Notes under the pieces: generated by a model
The model's input: the letters and a program-made list of their open reading frames with translations, nothing else
The model's database searches: none
What the model was told of the DNA's origin: nothing
Translations under genes and position numbers: made by a program
Assembly: GCF_900109325.1 (NCBI RefSeq)
Contig: NZ_FNZU01000002.1
Span: 124,001-188,000 of the forward strand
Reading direction: 5' to 3'
Origin: Alkalibacterium pelagium
GTDB lineage: Bacteria; Bacillota; Bacilli; Lactobacillales; Carnobacteriaceae_A
Length of the DNA stretch: 64,000 bases
Shown: positions 20,033-28,627 of the stretch, piece by piece
How positions within the stretch are numbered: the stretch's first letter is position 1
Layout of the letters: the number at the start of each line of letters is the position of its first letter

Positions 20033-21028
20033 CTAACGTTCCCCTCCTGTTTTCACTTTCTCATTTTGCAGAGAAGCATTAGGTGCTTCCGGCTGAAGAG
20101 CAACAAGGTGATCTTTTTTGAATTCCTGCAGATCATATACTCGCCCGTCAGGATCATAGTACTCGGTTTCCTGTGCATCATACTCGGCTTCTACGCGCTG
20201 TCTTTCAACTTTATGAGCAGCTCTAGTAGTCGGATCCATATCTGGAATTGCTGACAGGAGACGTTTAGTGTAAATATGCTGCGGGTTGCTGTAGATTTCC
20301 TTTTTTGATCCTTGTTCAACGAAACGTCCTCTGTGCATGATCGCAATGTCATCTGACATGTGCTGAACCACACCAAGGTCATGTGAAATGAAAAGGTAAC
20401 TCAAGTTATACTCTTTCTGGATACGTCTCATAAAGTTAAGAACCTGAGCCTGGACGGAAAGGTCTAAAGCAGATGTCGGTTCATCAGCAATAATCAGTTT
20501 CGGATCACTGGCAACGGCACGTGCAACACCGATCCTCTGTCTCTGTCCACCGGAGAATTCGTGAGGGTACTTATACATAGCCTCTGCATTCATCCCAACG
20601 ATTTCAAGTAAATCGACAACTCTACGCTTGATTTCGTCCGGAGTATAATCAAAGTAATTACGCATAGGTTCCGCAATAACGTCCAGGATACGTTTCTTTG
20701 GATTCATAGATGATGTTGCATCCTGGAAAATCATCTGAACGTCTTTGTTATACGCTGCATATTTTTCTTTGCGGCTTCTAGCTTTATTAGTTACATTCTG
20801 TCCTTCATACATAATCTGTCCTGAAGTCGCTTTCTCAAGACCAATGATCGTTTTACCGATCGTCGTCTTTCCTGATCCTGATTCTCCAACTAGACCGTAT
20901 GTCTTCCCGCCTTCAATCGTCAGGTTGACTCCATCAACAGCCTTTACATAGCTCTGAATCGTGTTCAGCACGCCGCCTCGGATCGGATAATGTACTTTTA
21001 AATCTTTAACTTCAATAAATCCCTTTAT
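20033..21028 (-). CDS. oppF: Oligopeptide ABC transporter ATPase OppF (likely ATA start)
   Basis: ATP-binding subunit of the peptide importer. Walker A is GESGSGKTT, the signature FSGGQRQRIGVARAV, Walker B LIIADEPTSALD, and the H-loop ISHDLGV; the C-terminus is the oligopeptide/HPY extension. The first usable conventional start is a GTG at 20971 (312 aa). In-frame sequence upstream encodes the normal OppF N-terminus, FIEVKDLKVHYPIRGG, including the aromatic A-loop residue. That stretch has no ATG, GTG, TTG or CTG. An ATA at 21028 lies 7 bases after GGAGG and overlaps the oppD stop as TAATA, so I place the start there. The start is uncertain; the gene is not. Confidence 0.87.
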   Translation of the reverse strand: MKGFIEVKDLKVHYPIRGGVLNTIQSYVKAVDGVNLTIEGGKTYGLVGESGSGKTTIGKTIIGLEKATSGQIMYEGQNVTNKARSRKEKYAAYNKDVQMIFQDATSSMNPKKRILDVIAEPMRNYFDYTPDEIKRRVVDLLEIVGMNAEAMYKYPHEFSGGQRQRIGVARAVASDPKLIIADEPTSALDLSVQAQVLNFMRRIQKEYNLSYLFISHDLGVVQHMSDDIAIMHRGRFVEQGSKKEIYSNPQHIYTKRLLSAIPDMDPTTRAAHKVERQRVEAEYDAQETEYYDPDGRVYDLQEFKKDHLVALQPEAPNASLQNEKVKTGGER

Positions 21029-22032
21029 TATTTTTCCTCCCCTTCAAAGTGGAAATGCTTCCAGCATGTACATCTCACTTTGTGGTTTGGACTCACTTCA
21101 TGCAAAACTGGATTTTCTTCATGTGCACTTTCAGGAATCCATGGAATACGCGGAGCAAAACGGCACCCTTTTCTTGGCAGTTTCTGAAGAGAAGGCACAG
21201 TTCCATGTATAACATGAAGCTCATCATCATCACTTTCCAGTTCATGAGGAATGGAGTTAAGTAAAGAACGTGTGTATGGGTGCTTAGGATTGGCAAACAG
21301 TTCTTCAACCGGTGCTTCTTCCACAATCTGTCCTGCATACATGACAGCCACTCTATCCGCTGTTTCTGCTACAACACCCAGATCATGAGTGATTAGAATA
21401 ATTCCTGAACCTGTTTCATCTTGAATATCGTTCATCAGGTCAAGTATCTGAGCCTGAATGGTAACATCCAATGCGGTAGTCGGTTCATCTGCGATGATGA
21501 TCGGCGGTTTGTTAGCCAGCGCGATCGCAATGACGACCCTCTGTCTCATCCCACCTGACAACTCATGCGGATAAGCTTTCATGATCTGTTCAGGTCGAGG
21601 GATCCCAACCTGATTCAGCAGTTCAAGCACTCGGTCTTTACGCTGCTGCTCATTTAAATCAGAATGGTATTCAAGCGATTCTGATATTTGATTAAAAATA
21701 GTCATCAGTGGGTTCAGAGATCCTAGTGGATCCTGAAAAATCATACCTATATCATTACCTCTAATTCGGTTATACAACTTTTCATTCAAGTCGAGAAGGT
21801 TTAAATCTTTATATAATACTTCTCCTTTGATTTGGGTGTTCTTATGATCATGAAGTCCCATGATAGATGTAGCCAATGTAGATTTCCCACAGCCGGACTC
21901 ACCGACTATTGCAAGTATCTCATTTTTCTTCAGCGTCAACGATACGCCATCTACAGCATTATGGTAAACATCTCCAAATCTGAATCCTGTTTCTAAGTTG
22001 TTAACCTCTAACAAACTTCGTTCGACGGCCAC
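21028..22032 (-). CDS. oppD: Oligopeptide ABC transporter ATPase OppD
   Basis: A 334-aa ATPase of the OppD/DppD family, first gene of oppDFBCA. Walker A is GESGCGKST, the Q-loop MIFQDPLGSLNP, the signature LSGGMRQRVVIAIAL, Walker B IIIADEPTTALD, and the H-loop ITHDLGVV. The C-terminal oligo/HPY region keeps GCRFAPR and a Cys-rich ending (VRCTCWKHF), although the second typical Cys after FAPR is replaced by Ile. The GTG start is 7 bases after AGGAGG. The stop overlaps the start of oppF. Confidence 0.94.
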   Translation of the reverse strand: MAVERSLLEVNNLETGFRFGDVYHNAVDGVSLTLKKNEILAIVGESGCGKSTLATSIMGLHDHKNTQIKGEVLYKDLNLLDLNEKLYNRIRGNDIGMIFQDPLGSLNPLMTIFNQISESLEYHSDLNEQQRKDRVLELLNQVGIPRPEQIMKAYPHELSGGMRQRVVIAIALANKPPIIIADEPTTALDVTIQAQILDLMNDIQDETGSGIILITHDLGVVAETADRVAVMYAGQIVEEAPVEELFANPKHPYTRSLLNSIPHELESDDDELHVIHGTVPSLQKLPRKGCRFAPRIPWIPESAHEENPVLHEVSPNHKVRCTCWKHFHFEGEEK

Positions 22033-22053
22033 TACTTAACCTCCTATACTCTA

Positions 22054-22074
22054 CTTCTCTGCAAGCCAGAGAAG
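22054..22074 (-). repeat. Hairpin in the opp leader
   Basis: A perfect 8-base inverted repeat, CTTCTCTG / CAGAGAAG, with a 5-base loop lies between the opp promoter and the oppD ribosome site, about 22 bases before the start codon. There is no T-run, so it is not a terminator. It could affect mRNA stability or bind a regulator. Confidence 0.45.
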
Positions 22075-22125
22075 ATTATTAAACTTTCATTTGATTTTCA
22101 TTAAAAGCTTAATAATATAAATCGA

Positions 22126-22154
22126 ATTATACACCTGATTTATTATAATATCAA
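22126..22154 (-). promoter_or_regulatory. Promoter of oppDFBCA
   Basis: Minus strand: -35 TTGATA (22149-22154), 17-base spacer, perfect -10 TATAAT (22126-22131). It leaves a leader of roughly 87 bases before oppD. Confidence 0.72.
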
Positions 22155-22253
22155 TACTCTTTTTTAATTTTATAACAATCAGTTAAATTTTCAAGCTTTT
22201 TTTCTAACTTTATTCTAATTTAACCTAAGGAGTCAAATTTTGTTCAAAATAAA

Positions 22254-22493
22254 CTATGCATTATCCTTGATGTAATCAACAGCTTTTCCGACAGTCGTGA
22301 TCTGTTCAGCATCTTCATCTGATATTTCTTTACCAAATGTATCTTCCATCTCCATGACCAGTTCCACTATATCTAGAGAGTCTGCCCCCAGATCATCTTT
22401 AAATGTCGTGTCGCGTGAGATTTTCTCTTCATCTACACCTAAACGCTCAACAATAATATTTTTAACTTTATCAAATACTTCCTGTTCATTCAT
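22254..22493 (-). CDS. acpP: Acyl carrier protein
   Basis: A 79-aa acidic acyl carrier protein. Fatty acyl chains are carried on 4'-phosphopantetheine attached to Ser39 in the motif [11 protein letters not shown]. It serves fatty acid and phospholipid synthesis in the cytosol. It lies 168 bases downstream of plsX, the acyltransferase that uses acyl-ACP. The fapR, fabD and fabG genes that usually lie nearby in Bacillus are absent here. Confidence 0.95.
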   Translation of the reverse strand: MNEQEVFDKVKNIIVERLGVDEEKISRDTTFKDDLGADSLDIVELVMEMEDTFGKEISDEDAEQITTVGKAVDYIKDNA

Positions 22494-22661
22494 TCTACTC
22501 TACTCCTTTACTGATAATTGATCAGATTCTTTTAGTTATATTAATCTATTATTAAAATATCATTTGATTCACAAGGATAATTGTATAACATCCTCATTGT
22601 AATTTCCATATATTTTAAAAGAATTACAAAAAAACGTCATATATTACAAATATGGTCGAGC

Positions 22662-23660
22662 TCACTGATTTTCAAAATGACTAATTAGATCTTCAAGCAA
22701 GCTCGATTCAAGCATTTCTCTAATCTGTCTGATGGTATGATAGACTGGTTCTTCAGTTGCTGATCCATGGGTCTTAATTACTGGCGCTTTAAGACCAAAC
22801 AGTACTGCTCCTCCATACTTGGAATAATCAAGCAGATCTTTCACTTCTTTGAGACTGTCTTTCAGCATCAGTCCACCAAGTTTGGCTTTGATTCCATTAT
22901 CCATAATTGCACTCTTTATGACGCTCATTAGAGAGATGGCGGTTCCTTCAATAGTCTTAAGCACCGCATTCCCTGTGAAACCATCCGTAACAACGACGTC
23001 AGCAACCCCATCGAGAAGGTCTCTTGCTTCTACATTACCGATAAAATCGATCGAATCGTTTTCTTTCAATAAGGCATACGATGATTTAGACAGGTCATTT
23101 CCTTTATTTTCTTCTGTCCCGTTGTTCAGCAGTCCAACAGTCGGCTTATCTATTCCGTGGACATGTTTTGAGTAATAGGTTCCTAAAGTGGCGTACTGGT
23201 TGATATTGAGAGGTTTCGAATCTGCATTCGCCCCTACATCAATCATATTGAAGACAGCTCGTTTATCTGATAATGCAGGAAAGGTCGCCAGAAGTCCCGG
23301 GCGGTCGATTCCTTTCATACGTCCAATAATTAACGTTCCTGCAGCGAGCAATGCACCCGTGTTCCCTGCCGAGAACAAGGCGTGGTTTTCACCATTTTTT
23401 ACTGAGTAAGCGGCTTTGACCATTGATGATTCTTTTTTTCTTCTAATTGACCTGACCGGATCGTCATCACTTTTGACCACTTCTTCGGAATGAACGATCT
23501 CGATGTTAGGAAGGTCTTCACTCAATTCATTTCTGATTGCTTCTTCCTTCCCATATAAAACAAGTGTCACATCTGAAAATTCTCTGGCTGCTCTTAAACA
23601 GCCTTTTACTATTTCCTTAGGGGCATTATCTCCGCCCATAGCATCTACAGCAATTCTCAC
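22662..23660 (-). CDS. plsX: Phosphate acyltransferase PlsX
   Basis: A 332-aa peripheral membrane enzyme that converts acyl-ACP and phosphate to acyl-phosphate, the donor for PlsY in phosphatidic acid synthesis. It also turns FakAB-made acyl-phosphate into acyl-ACP. Family stretches are MRIAVDAMGGDNAP at the start, FSAGNTGALLAAGTLI, and DVVVTDGFTGNAVLKTIEG. It follows recG by 28 bases and precedes acpP. No FapR repressor gene is upstream, unlike the Bacillus order. Confidence 0.95.
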   Translation of the reverse strand: MRIAVDAMGGDNAPKEIVKGCLRAAREFSDVTLVLYGKEEAIRNELSEDLPNIEIVHSEEVVKSDDDPVRSIRRKKESSMVKAAYSVKNGENHALFSAGNTGALLAAGTLIIGRMKGIDRPGLLATFPALSDKRAVFNMIDVGANADSKPLNINQYATLGTYYSKHVHGIDKPTVGLLNNGTEENKGNDLSKSSYALLKENDSIDFIGNVEARDLLDGVADVVVTDGFTGNAVLKTIEGTAISLMSVIKSAIMDNGIKAKLGGLMLKDSLKEVKDLLDYSKYGGAVLFGLKAPVIKTHGSATEEPVYHTIRQIREMLESSLLEDLISHFENQ

Positions 23661-23688
23661 TTTTATTTCCTCCTGTTACTTTATAATG

Positions 23689-25731
23689 TTAGTCAAGGAT
23701 CGGCTGCTGATCGAGGATGATTCCTATCTCGTTTCTGAGCCCAGCATATGCTTCTTCCTGATAAAACTCTTCTGAATTCAGCAGCAGTATAGCCTGCTTA
23801 CGTGCGTCTTCTAAAATTACTGCATCTTCATTGATGTCAGCAAGTTTGAATTCAGGCATCCCCGACTGCTTCAGCCCGAACATATCTCCGGACCCACGCA
23901 TTTCCAGATCTTTCTCACTGAGGACAAAGCCGTCACTCGTTTCGGTGACGATTTTCATCCTCTCTGCTCCTTTTTCTCCTTTAGGATCAGCGATCAGAAC
24001 ACAGTAAGATTCATCTGCTCCACGCCCTACTCTGCCTCTCAGCTGATGCAGCTGAGCCAGGCCGAACCGGTCTGCGTCGTGAATGACCATTAATGTAGCG
24101 TTGGGGACATTTACGCCTACTTCGATGACTGTTGTCGAGACGAGCACATTCAGTTCGTTTGCCTGAAATGCTGCCATAACTTCTTCTTTTTCTGAAGGTG
24201 TCATTTTTCCATGAAGCAGCCCGACTGCTGCCTGACTGCCGAGAGCTCCTTGGTAGGTAGTCTGTAGTGCAGTTACATTTTCGAGATCCATAGTTTCCGA
24301 CTCTTCAATCAGCGGACTGATGACATATACCTGATGGCCTTTACGCAGCTCTTTCTGTACAAAGCCAATGAGTCTGTCAAAATGAGCCGGACGGATCCAG
24401 TAAGTTGACACCGGTTTTCGTCCCTTAGGCATCTCATCGATGATCGATACATCCATCTCCCCATAAGCCGTAATCGATAACGTTCTTGGGATAGGAGTGG
24501 CCGTCATGAAGAGCACGTCAGGGTGATAGCCCTTTTCTCTCAAAGCCTTTCTCTGGTTCACTCCGAACCGGTGCTGCTCATCTGTGATTACGAGGGCGAG
24601 AGACTTGTAATTGACCCCTTCCTGTATCAGGGCATGAGTTCCAACGACACAATCTATCGACCCATTTTCCAGACCTTCAAGAATCTTATCTCTCTCTTTC
24701 CTGCGAGTGGATCCTGTCAGCAGAGCAACTGTTATATCTATATCCAGGAACATCTCATCTAAAGACTCTTTATGCTGAGCGGCAAGAATTTCTGTGGGAG
24801 CCATGAATGCCGTCTGCCTGCCATCTGTCTGGGCAGCTAATATCGCTGCAGCGGCTACCACTGTCTTTCCGCTCCCGACATCCCCCTGCACCAGTCTGAA
24901 CATCTGGCGGGAAGACAGAAGATCTTTACAGACTTCATTGACTACTCTTTTCTGAGCCTCCGTCAGTTCGTATGGCAGACTCCTGAAAAATGACTTCAGT
25001 CTATCAACATCATATTCGATCCGATTACCAAACTGGCTGTTCTTCAGCTGTTTCTTTCGCCAGATCAGTTTCATCTGATAGTAAAAAAACTCTCTGAATA
25101 CAACTGAGTACCGGGCCTTTTCAAGCTGCTCATCACTTTCCGGAAAATGCATATTGAATATCGTCTCTTTCATGCTCGACAGCTGAAACTCTTCCAGTAG
25201 AGTCAGTGGCATATTATCCTCTATAAAAGGATGATAGATGTCCCATGCCTGTCTAATCAGCTTGAGCAAAGTCGACTGTCTGATTTTTTTCGTCGTATGA
25301 TAAATGGCTTCGGTATTCTGATCTTCATTTCCTGTAGAAAGGATTTTTATGCCGTTAAGCTGTTTTCTATTGATATCCCAGCGCCCGTATATCTTTAAAA
25401 GGTTACCGGCCTGTACCTGCTTCTGAAGAAAAGGCTGATTAAAAAAAGTCACATTGACTATCACATGATCACAGTTGATACGAAAAGTCAGACGATTCTT
25501 TCTTCTTCCAAAGTGACTCAGCACACCATCTGACAGCGCAATACCTTCAAGTACTACTTTCTCGTTATCTTCAATCTCATCGATAGCTCTGACAGTCAAG
25601 TCTTCATAGCGAAATGGATAATGGGTCAGAAGATCGTAAATGGTGTAAATACCCAAATCGTTCAGAGCATCAATTCTTTTTTCTCCAACGCCTGAGAGCA
25701 CTGATACCGGGTCTTGAATAGACTGATTCAC
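23689..25731 (-). CDS. recG: ATP-dependent DNA helicase RecG
   Basis: A 680-aa superfamily 2 helicase that reverses stalled forks and remodels branched DNA. An N-terminal wedge/OB domain (about 60-150) precedes the motor. Walker A is QGDVGSGKTVVAA (about 284), the DEQH box is ITDEQHRFG (about 386), motif III is MTATPIPRT, and motif VI is HQLRGRVGRG. The GTG start is behind GGAGAG. A terminator-like hairpin separates it from fakA upstream, and it runs straight into plsX. Confidence 0.95.
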   Translation of the reverse strand: MNQSIQDPVSVLSGVGEKRIDALNDLGIYTIYDLLTHYPFRYEDLTVRAIDEIEDNEKVVLEGIALSDGVLSHFGRRKNRLTFRINCDHVIVNVTFFNQPFLQKQVQAGNLLKIYGRWDINRKQLNGIKILSTGNEDQNTEAIYHTTKKIRQSTLLKLIRQAWDIYHPFIEDNMPLTLLEEFQLSSMKETIFNMHFPESDEQLEKARYSVVFREFFYYQMKLIWRKKQLKNSQFGNRIEYDVDRLKSFFRSLPYELTEAQKRVVNEVCKDLLSSRQMFRLVQGDVGSGKTVVAAAAILAAQTDGRQTAFMAPTEILAAQHKESLDEMFLDIDITVALLTGSTRRKERDKILEGLENGSIDCVVGTHALIQEGVNYKSLALVITDEQHRFGVNQRKALREKGYHPDVLFMTATPIPRTLSITAYGEMDVSIIDEMPKGRKPVSTYWIRPAHFDRLIGFVQKELRKGHQVYVISPLIEESETMDLENVTALQTTYQGALGSQAAVGLLHGKMTPSEKEEVMAAFQANELNVLVSTTVIEVGVNVPNATLMVIHDADRFGLAQLHQLRGRVGRGADESYCVLIADPKGEKGAERMKIVTETSDGFVLSEKDLEMRGSGDMFGLKQSGMPEFKLADINEDAVILEDARKQAILLLNSEEFYQEEAYAGLRNEIGIILDQQPILD

Positions 25732-25748
25732 ACACTCTCTCCTTTCTA

Positions 25749-25801
25749 AAAAAACAGGAATAGAGGAAACAACAGAATCACAAGTCGTTTCTCCTATTCC
25801 T
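25749..25801 (-). terminator. Terminator between fakA and recG
   Basis: Arms 25756-25770 and 25787-25801 form 8 + 5 base pairs with a 2-base internal mismatch, followed on the minus strand by a G and seven Ts. It sits just past the fakA stop and probably lowers read-through into recG-plsX-acpP. Confidence 0.7.
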
Positions 25802-25809
25802 CTTAATAA

Positions 25810-27468
25810 TTATTCTACAGAAATCAGATACGGATAAACGGGCTGATCTCCAGTATGGATTTCGACTTCCAAATCAGGGAAGTTATCGTTAATATACTCA
25901 GAGATTTTTTCAGCTTCTTCTTCAGTTCCATCTTCACCGATAAGCAGTGTAACGATCTCGCTGTCTTCATCAACCATCAGCTCGATTGTCTTGACCGCTA
26001 CATCAAACATGTCAGGCTCTGTCACTTTGATTTCTCCATCGATCAGACCCATAAAGTCGTCCTTTCGGATCGTCAGGCCGTTGATCTCGGTGTCTCTAAC
26101 TGCAAATGTGACTTGACCGGATTTTACGAGATCCAGTTCTTCAGTCATTGTCTCTTTATTTGTTTCCAGATCATGTGCCGGATTGTATCCCAGCATAGCT
26201 GTCAGTCCTTGCTGGATCGTACGTGTCTCCACGACAGCAGCACTTGCTTCAATGACTTGTGCAGCCTGCTCAGCAGCCATGAAGATATTCTTATTGTTAG
26301 GCAGAATAATGTAGTTGTCTGCTGGTACGCTTTCCATGGCTTTGACGATATCTTCAGTACTTGGATTCATCGTCTGTCCACCCTGAAGCACACAATCAAC
26401 ACCCAGGCTTTCAAACAGGACTTTAAGCCCTTCGCCAGGAGCTATCGCTACAACAGAGAAGTCTTTTTTCTTAGTATTTTGTGGGGCTGATTCATTAGTA
26501 TGAGACAGCTCTGAGTGCTGCTCACGCATATTATCAACTTTGATTTTCATCAGTGAACCGAATTTTTGGCCGTAGTTCATGACTTCGCCCGGTTTTTCAG
26601 TATGCACATGTACTTTAATGACCTCTTCATCTGCTACGACTAAAAGAGAATCCCCTAGTTTATCTAAGTAATTTCTGAACTCTTCGTAGTCAAATTCCTG
26701 CTCAACCGTTTCCCCTTCGCCGATACGGACCATGATTTCAGTACAGTATCCAAACGTGATGTCCTCAGTTGATACATGCTCATGCACGCCACCTCTGTGG
26801 TGTTCTGCACGAACCAGTTCATCCAGTTCATGTTCTTCTTCAACAAGCTCTTCTCCAGTCAGTGAAGAAAGGAACCCTTCATAAATATAGACCAGACCTT
26901 GTCCGCCACTGTCGACAACACCTACTTCTTTAAGAACAGGTAAAAGATCCGGAGTCTTTTTAAGCGATTTTTTAGCCGCATTAAGAACGGTTTCCATTAT
27001 CTGGATAATATCATCAGTTTCCTCAGCCTTTTTCGATCCGGCTTTTGCTGACTGTCTGGCAACTGTCAGGATTGTTCCTTCAACAGGTTTCATTACTGCA
27101 TTATAGGCTGTGTCCACTCCACCTTGAAAAGCTGCAGCTAAATCCTGTGCATTGATTTCCTCTTTGCCTTCGATCGCTTTGGAAAAGCCTCTGAAAAGCT
27201 GGGAAAGAATAACACCTGAATTTCCTCGAGCACCCATAAGCAGACCTTTGGCCAATGCCTGAGCTGTATCTCCCATATTTTCACTGGTTGAATCTTTAAC
27301 AGCATTGGCTCCGCTGGTAAATGATAAATTCATATTTGTCCCTGTGTCACCATCCGGTACCGGGAATACATTCAATGAGTTAACATATTCAGTCTGTTCG
27401 TCCAGACGTTTCCTGCCCAGGGCCACCATTTCTTTAAACTTCTTTGATTTTAAACTCTTAACATCCAC
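25810..27468 (-). CDS. fakA: Fatty acid kinase ATP-binding subunit FakA (YloV, DAK2 domain)
   Basis: The kinase subunit phosphorylates host or exogenous fatty acids held by FakB (DegV-family) proteins. About 552 aa: an N-terminal DhaL/DAK2 domain with the metal/ATP motif PVPDGDTGTNM and GARGNSGVILSQLFRG, a linker, and a C-terminal DegV-like half. A GTG at 27492 opens the frame, but it has no ribosome site. A second in-frame GTG at 27468 follows AAAGGAGG by 11 bases and aligns with the Bacillus N-terminus, so I use it. It is next to yloU, as in other Bacillota. A FakB-type gene is at 51.7 kb. Confidence 0.92.
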   Translation of the reverse strand: MDVKSLKSKKFKEMVALGRKRLDEQTEYVNSLNVFPVPDGDTGTNMNLSFTSGANAVKDSTSENMGDTAQALAKGLLMGARGNSGVILSQLFRGFSKAIEGKEEINAQDLAAAFQGGVDTAYNAVMKPVEGTILTVARQSAKAGSKKAEETDDIIQIMETVLNAAKKSLKKTPDLLPVLKEVGVVDSGGQGLVYIYEGFLSSLTGEELVEEEHELDELVRAEHHRGGVHEHVSTEDITFGYCTEIMVRIGEGETVEQEFDYEEFRNYLDKLGDSLLVVADEEVIKVHVHTEKPGEVMNYGQKFGSLMKIKVDNMREQHSELSHTNESAPQNTKKKDFSVVAIAPGEGLKVLFESLGVDCVLQGGQTMNPSTEDIVKAMESVPADNYIILPNNKNIFMAAEQAAQVIEASAAVVETRTIQQGLTAMLGYNPAHDLETNKETMTEELDLVKSGQVTFAVRDTEINGLTIRKDDFMGLIDGEIKVTEPDMFDVAVKTIELMVDEDSEIVTLLIGEDGTEEEAEKISEYINDNFPDLEVEIHTGDQPVYPYLISVE

Positions 27469-27513
27469 TTTTGCAATTTCCTCCTTTGTCACATTCAGAA
27501 CAGTGACTATGGC

Positions 27514-27879
27514 TTACATGTCATTTTGAACTCTTACGCCCTGAACATATACATTCACTGAACTGGCGACAATACCCAGGTCATGTTCCAGCTGGTATCT
27601 CACTCGCTCCTGAACATTTTTAGATACTTCTGTTATTTTTGTGCCGTAACTGACTACGATGTAGACATCTACTGCGATATCCTGATCTTCCTGTCTGACC
27701 TCTACACCTCTTGAGTAGTTGTCTCTATTCAGGATTTCATTGATTCCATCTCTCACATGTTTACGGCTGGCCATACCTACGATTCCGAAAATCTCCGTAG
27801 CTGCTCCACCCACTACAGTCGATATGACATCATTTGACATTTCGATCGTTCCAAATTCATTGTTCAACTGAACACTCAT
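27514..27879 (-). CDS. Asp23/Gls24 family envelope stress protein (YloU)
   Basis: A 121-aa Asp23/Gls24-family protein. Relatives form membrane-associated assemblies that relate to alkaline and cell-envelope stress. Visible stretches are EMSNDVISTVVGGAATEIFG and VDVYIVVSYGTKITEVSK. The frame is open upstream to 27945, but the ATG at 27879 with AAAGGGG gives the Bacillus YloU length. It is the first gene of yloU-fakA and diverges from rpmB. Confidence 0.9.
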   Translation of the reverse strand: MSVQLNNEFGTIEMSNDVISTVVGGAATEIFGIVGMASRKHVRDGINEILNRDNYSRGVEVRQEDQDIAVDVYIVVSYGTKITEVSKNVQERVRYQLEHDLGIVASSVNVYVQGVRVQNDM

Positions 27880-27966
27880 CCTTTTTCCCCTTTCTCCTAC
27901 TATATATACAGAGTTTTTTAAAGGTTTCTTTTGATATTCAAACATATTTTAGCATATCGCATCCCC

Positions 27967-28000
27967 TAAAAAAAGACAAGATAATCCGGACCTTGCCTCT
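27967..28000 (-). terminator. Terminator-like hairpin upstream of yloU
   Basis: Minus strand: GGCAAG and CTTGTC form 6 pairs (one G-U) around an 11-base loop, followed directly by seven Ts. A perfect outer pair, CATCCCC (27960-27966) / GGGGATG (28001-28007), encloses it. It lies about 90-130 bases upstream of yloU in the region divergent to rpmB, so it terminates either a small RNA or a yloU leader. Confidence 0.45.
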
Positions 28001-28157
28001 GGGGATGAGATGAATAAACCGTTTATGTTATATCCTCCAGTATACACTGTTCCAGCCTACTTTTGTAGATAAAACTTAGTATTCATAATGACTTTCAGAA
28101 AAAAATAAATATCAAGGGCTGTAAAGTAATAATCCTTGAACGATTGCAAAAAAAGAC

Positions 28158-28186
28158 TTGCTTCATTCACTGATATGTGATACTTT
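28158..28186 (+). promoter_or_regulatory. Promoter of rpmB
   Basis: Plus strand: -35 TTGCTT (28158-28163), 17-base spacer, -10 TACTTT (28181-28186) with an extended TGA just before it. It gives a leader of about 50 bases before rpmB. Confidence 0.6.
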
Positions 28187-28241
28187 ATATAAGTATGAGT
28201 TAGCTTTGTTTGTTAAAGCTATGCACGAAGGAGGAGAAAAA

Positions 28242-28430
28242 ATGGCTAAAGAATGTTTTGTAACTGGACGTAAAGCTAGAAGCGGAAACAACCGCTCACA
28301 CGCTAACAACAAATCAAAACGTCGCTTCGCTGCGAATTTACAAAAAGTTCGTATCATGGTTGATGGAAAACCTAAAAAAGTATGGGTTTCTGCCCGCGCT
28401 TTAAAATCAGGAAAAGTTGAACGCGTATAA
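28242..28430 (+). CDS. rpmB: 50S ribosomal protein L28
   Basis: A 62-aa basic protein of the large ribosomal subunit. It matches Bacillus L28 through [15 protein letters not shown] and the ending [14 protein letters not shown]. It keeps only one cysteine (residue 5), so it is the zinc-free form. The frame is open upstream, but the ATG at 28242 follows GGAGGAG and gives the exact family length. It is monocistronic, plus strand, with its own promoter and terminator. Confidence 0.97.
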   Translation: MAKECFVTGRKARSGNNRSHANNKSKRRFAANLQKVRIMVDGKPKKVWVSARALKSGKVERV

Positions 28431-28446
28431 TAATAAAATCATAGAG

Positions 28447-28487
28447 CCTGCAGATGTTAATCAATTTAGCATGTGCAGGTTTTTTTT
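28447..28487 (+). terminator. Terminator of rpmB
   Basis: CCTGCAGATG / CATGTGCAGG arms (one G.G mismatch), a 13-base loop, then eight Ts on the plus strand, 17 bases past the rpmB stop. Confidence 0.88.
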
Positions 28488-28510
28488 GATATTCTTTTAT
28501 TTCTCAAAAA

Positions 28511-28583
28511 GGGCTGTCTAAGACAATCAGCAAAACAACCCGACAGCCCAGGACAAACTAGTCATGGACTGTCGGGTTGTTTT
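28511..28583. terminator. Overlapping inverted repeats, bidirectional terminator
   Basis: A perfect 15-base stem (28532-28546 with 28569-28583) has T-rich ends on both strands. It lies between convergent rpmB and the PilZ gene and can end the PilZ transcript. A second, competing stem pairs GGGCTGTC (28511-28518) with GACAGCCC (28542-28549) and uses part of the same arm, so the two stems exclude each other. Confidence 0.65.
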
Positions 28584-28627
28584 AATGAAATAGTACTTAA
28601 AGGATCTCAGCCAACACTATATTAAGT

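Noticed and set aside
25855-26490. 211-aa plus-strand frame inside fakA
   Set aside because: Antisense shadow, cysteine/phenylalanine-rich composition not like a real protein.
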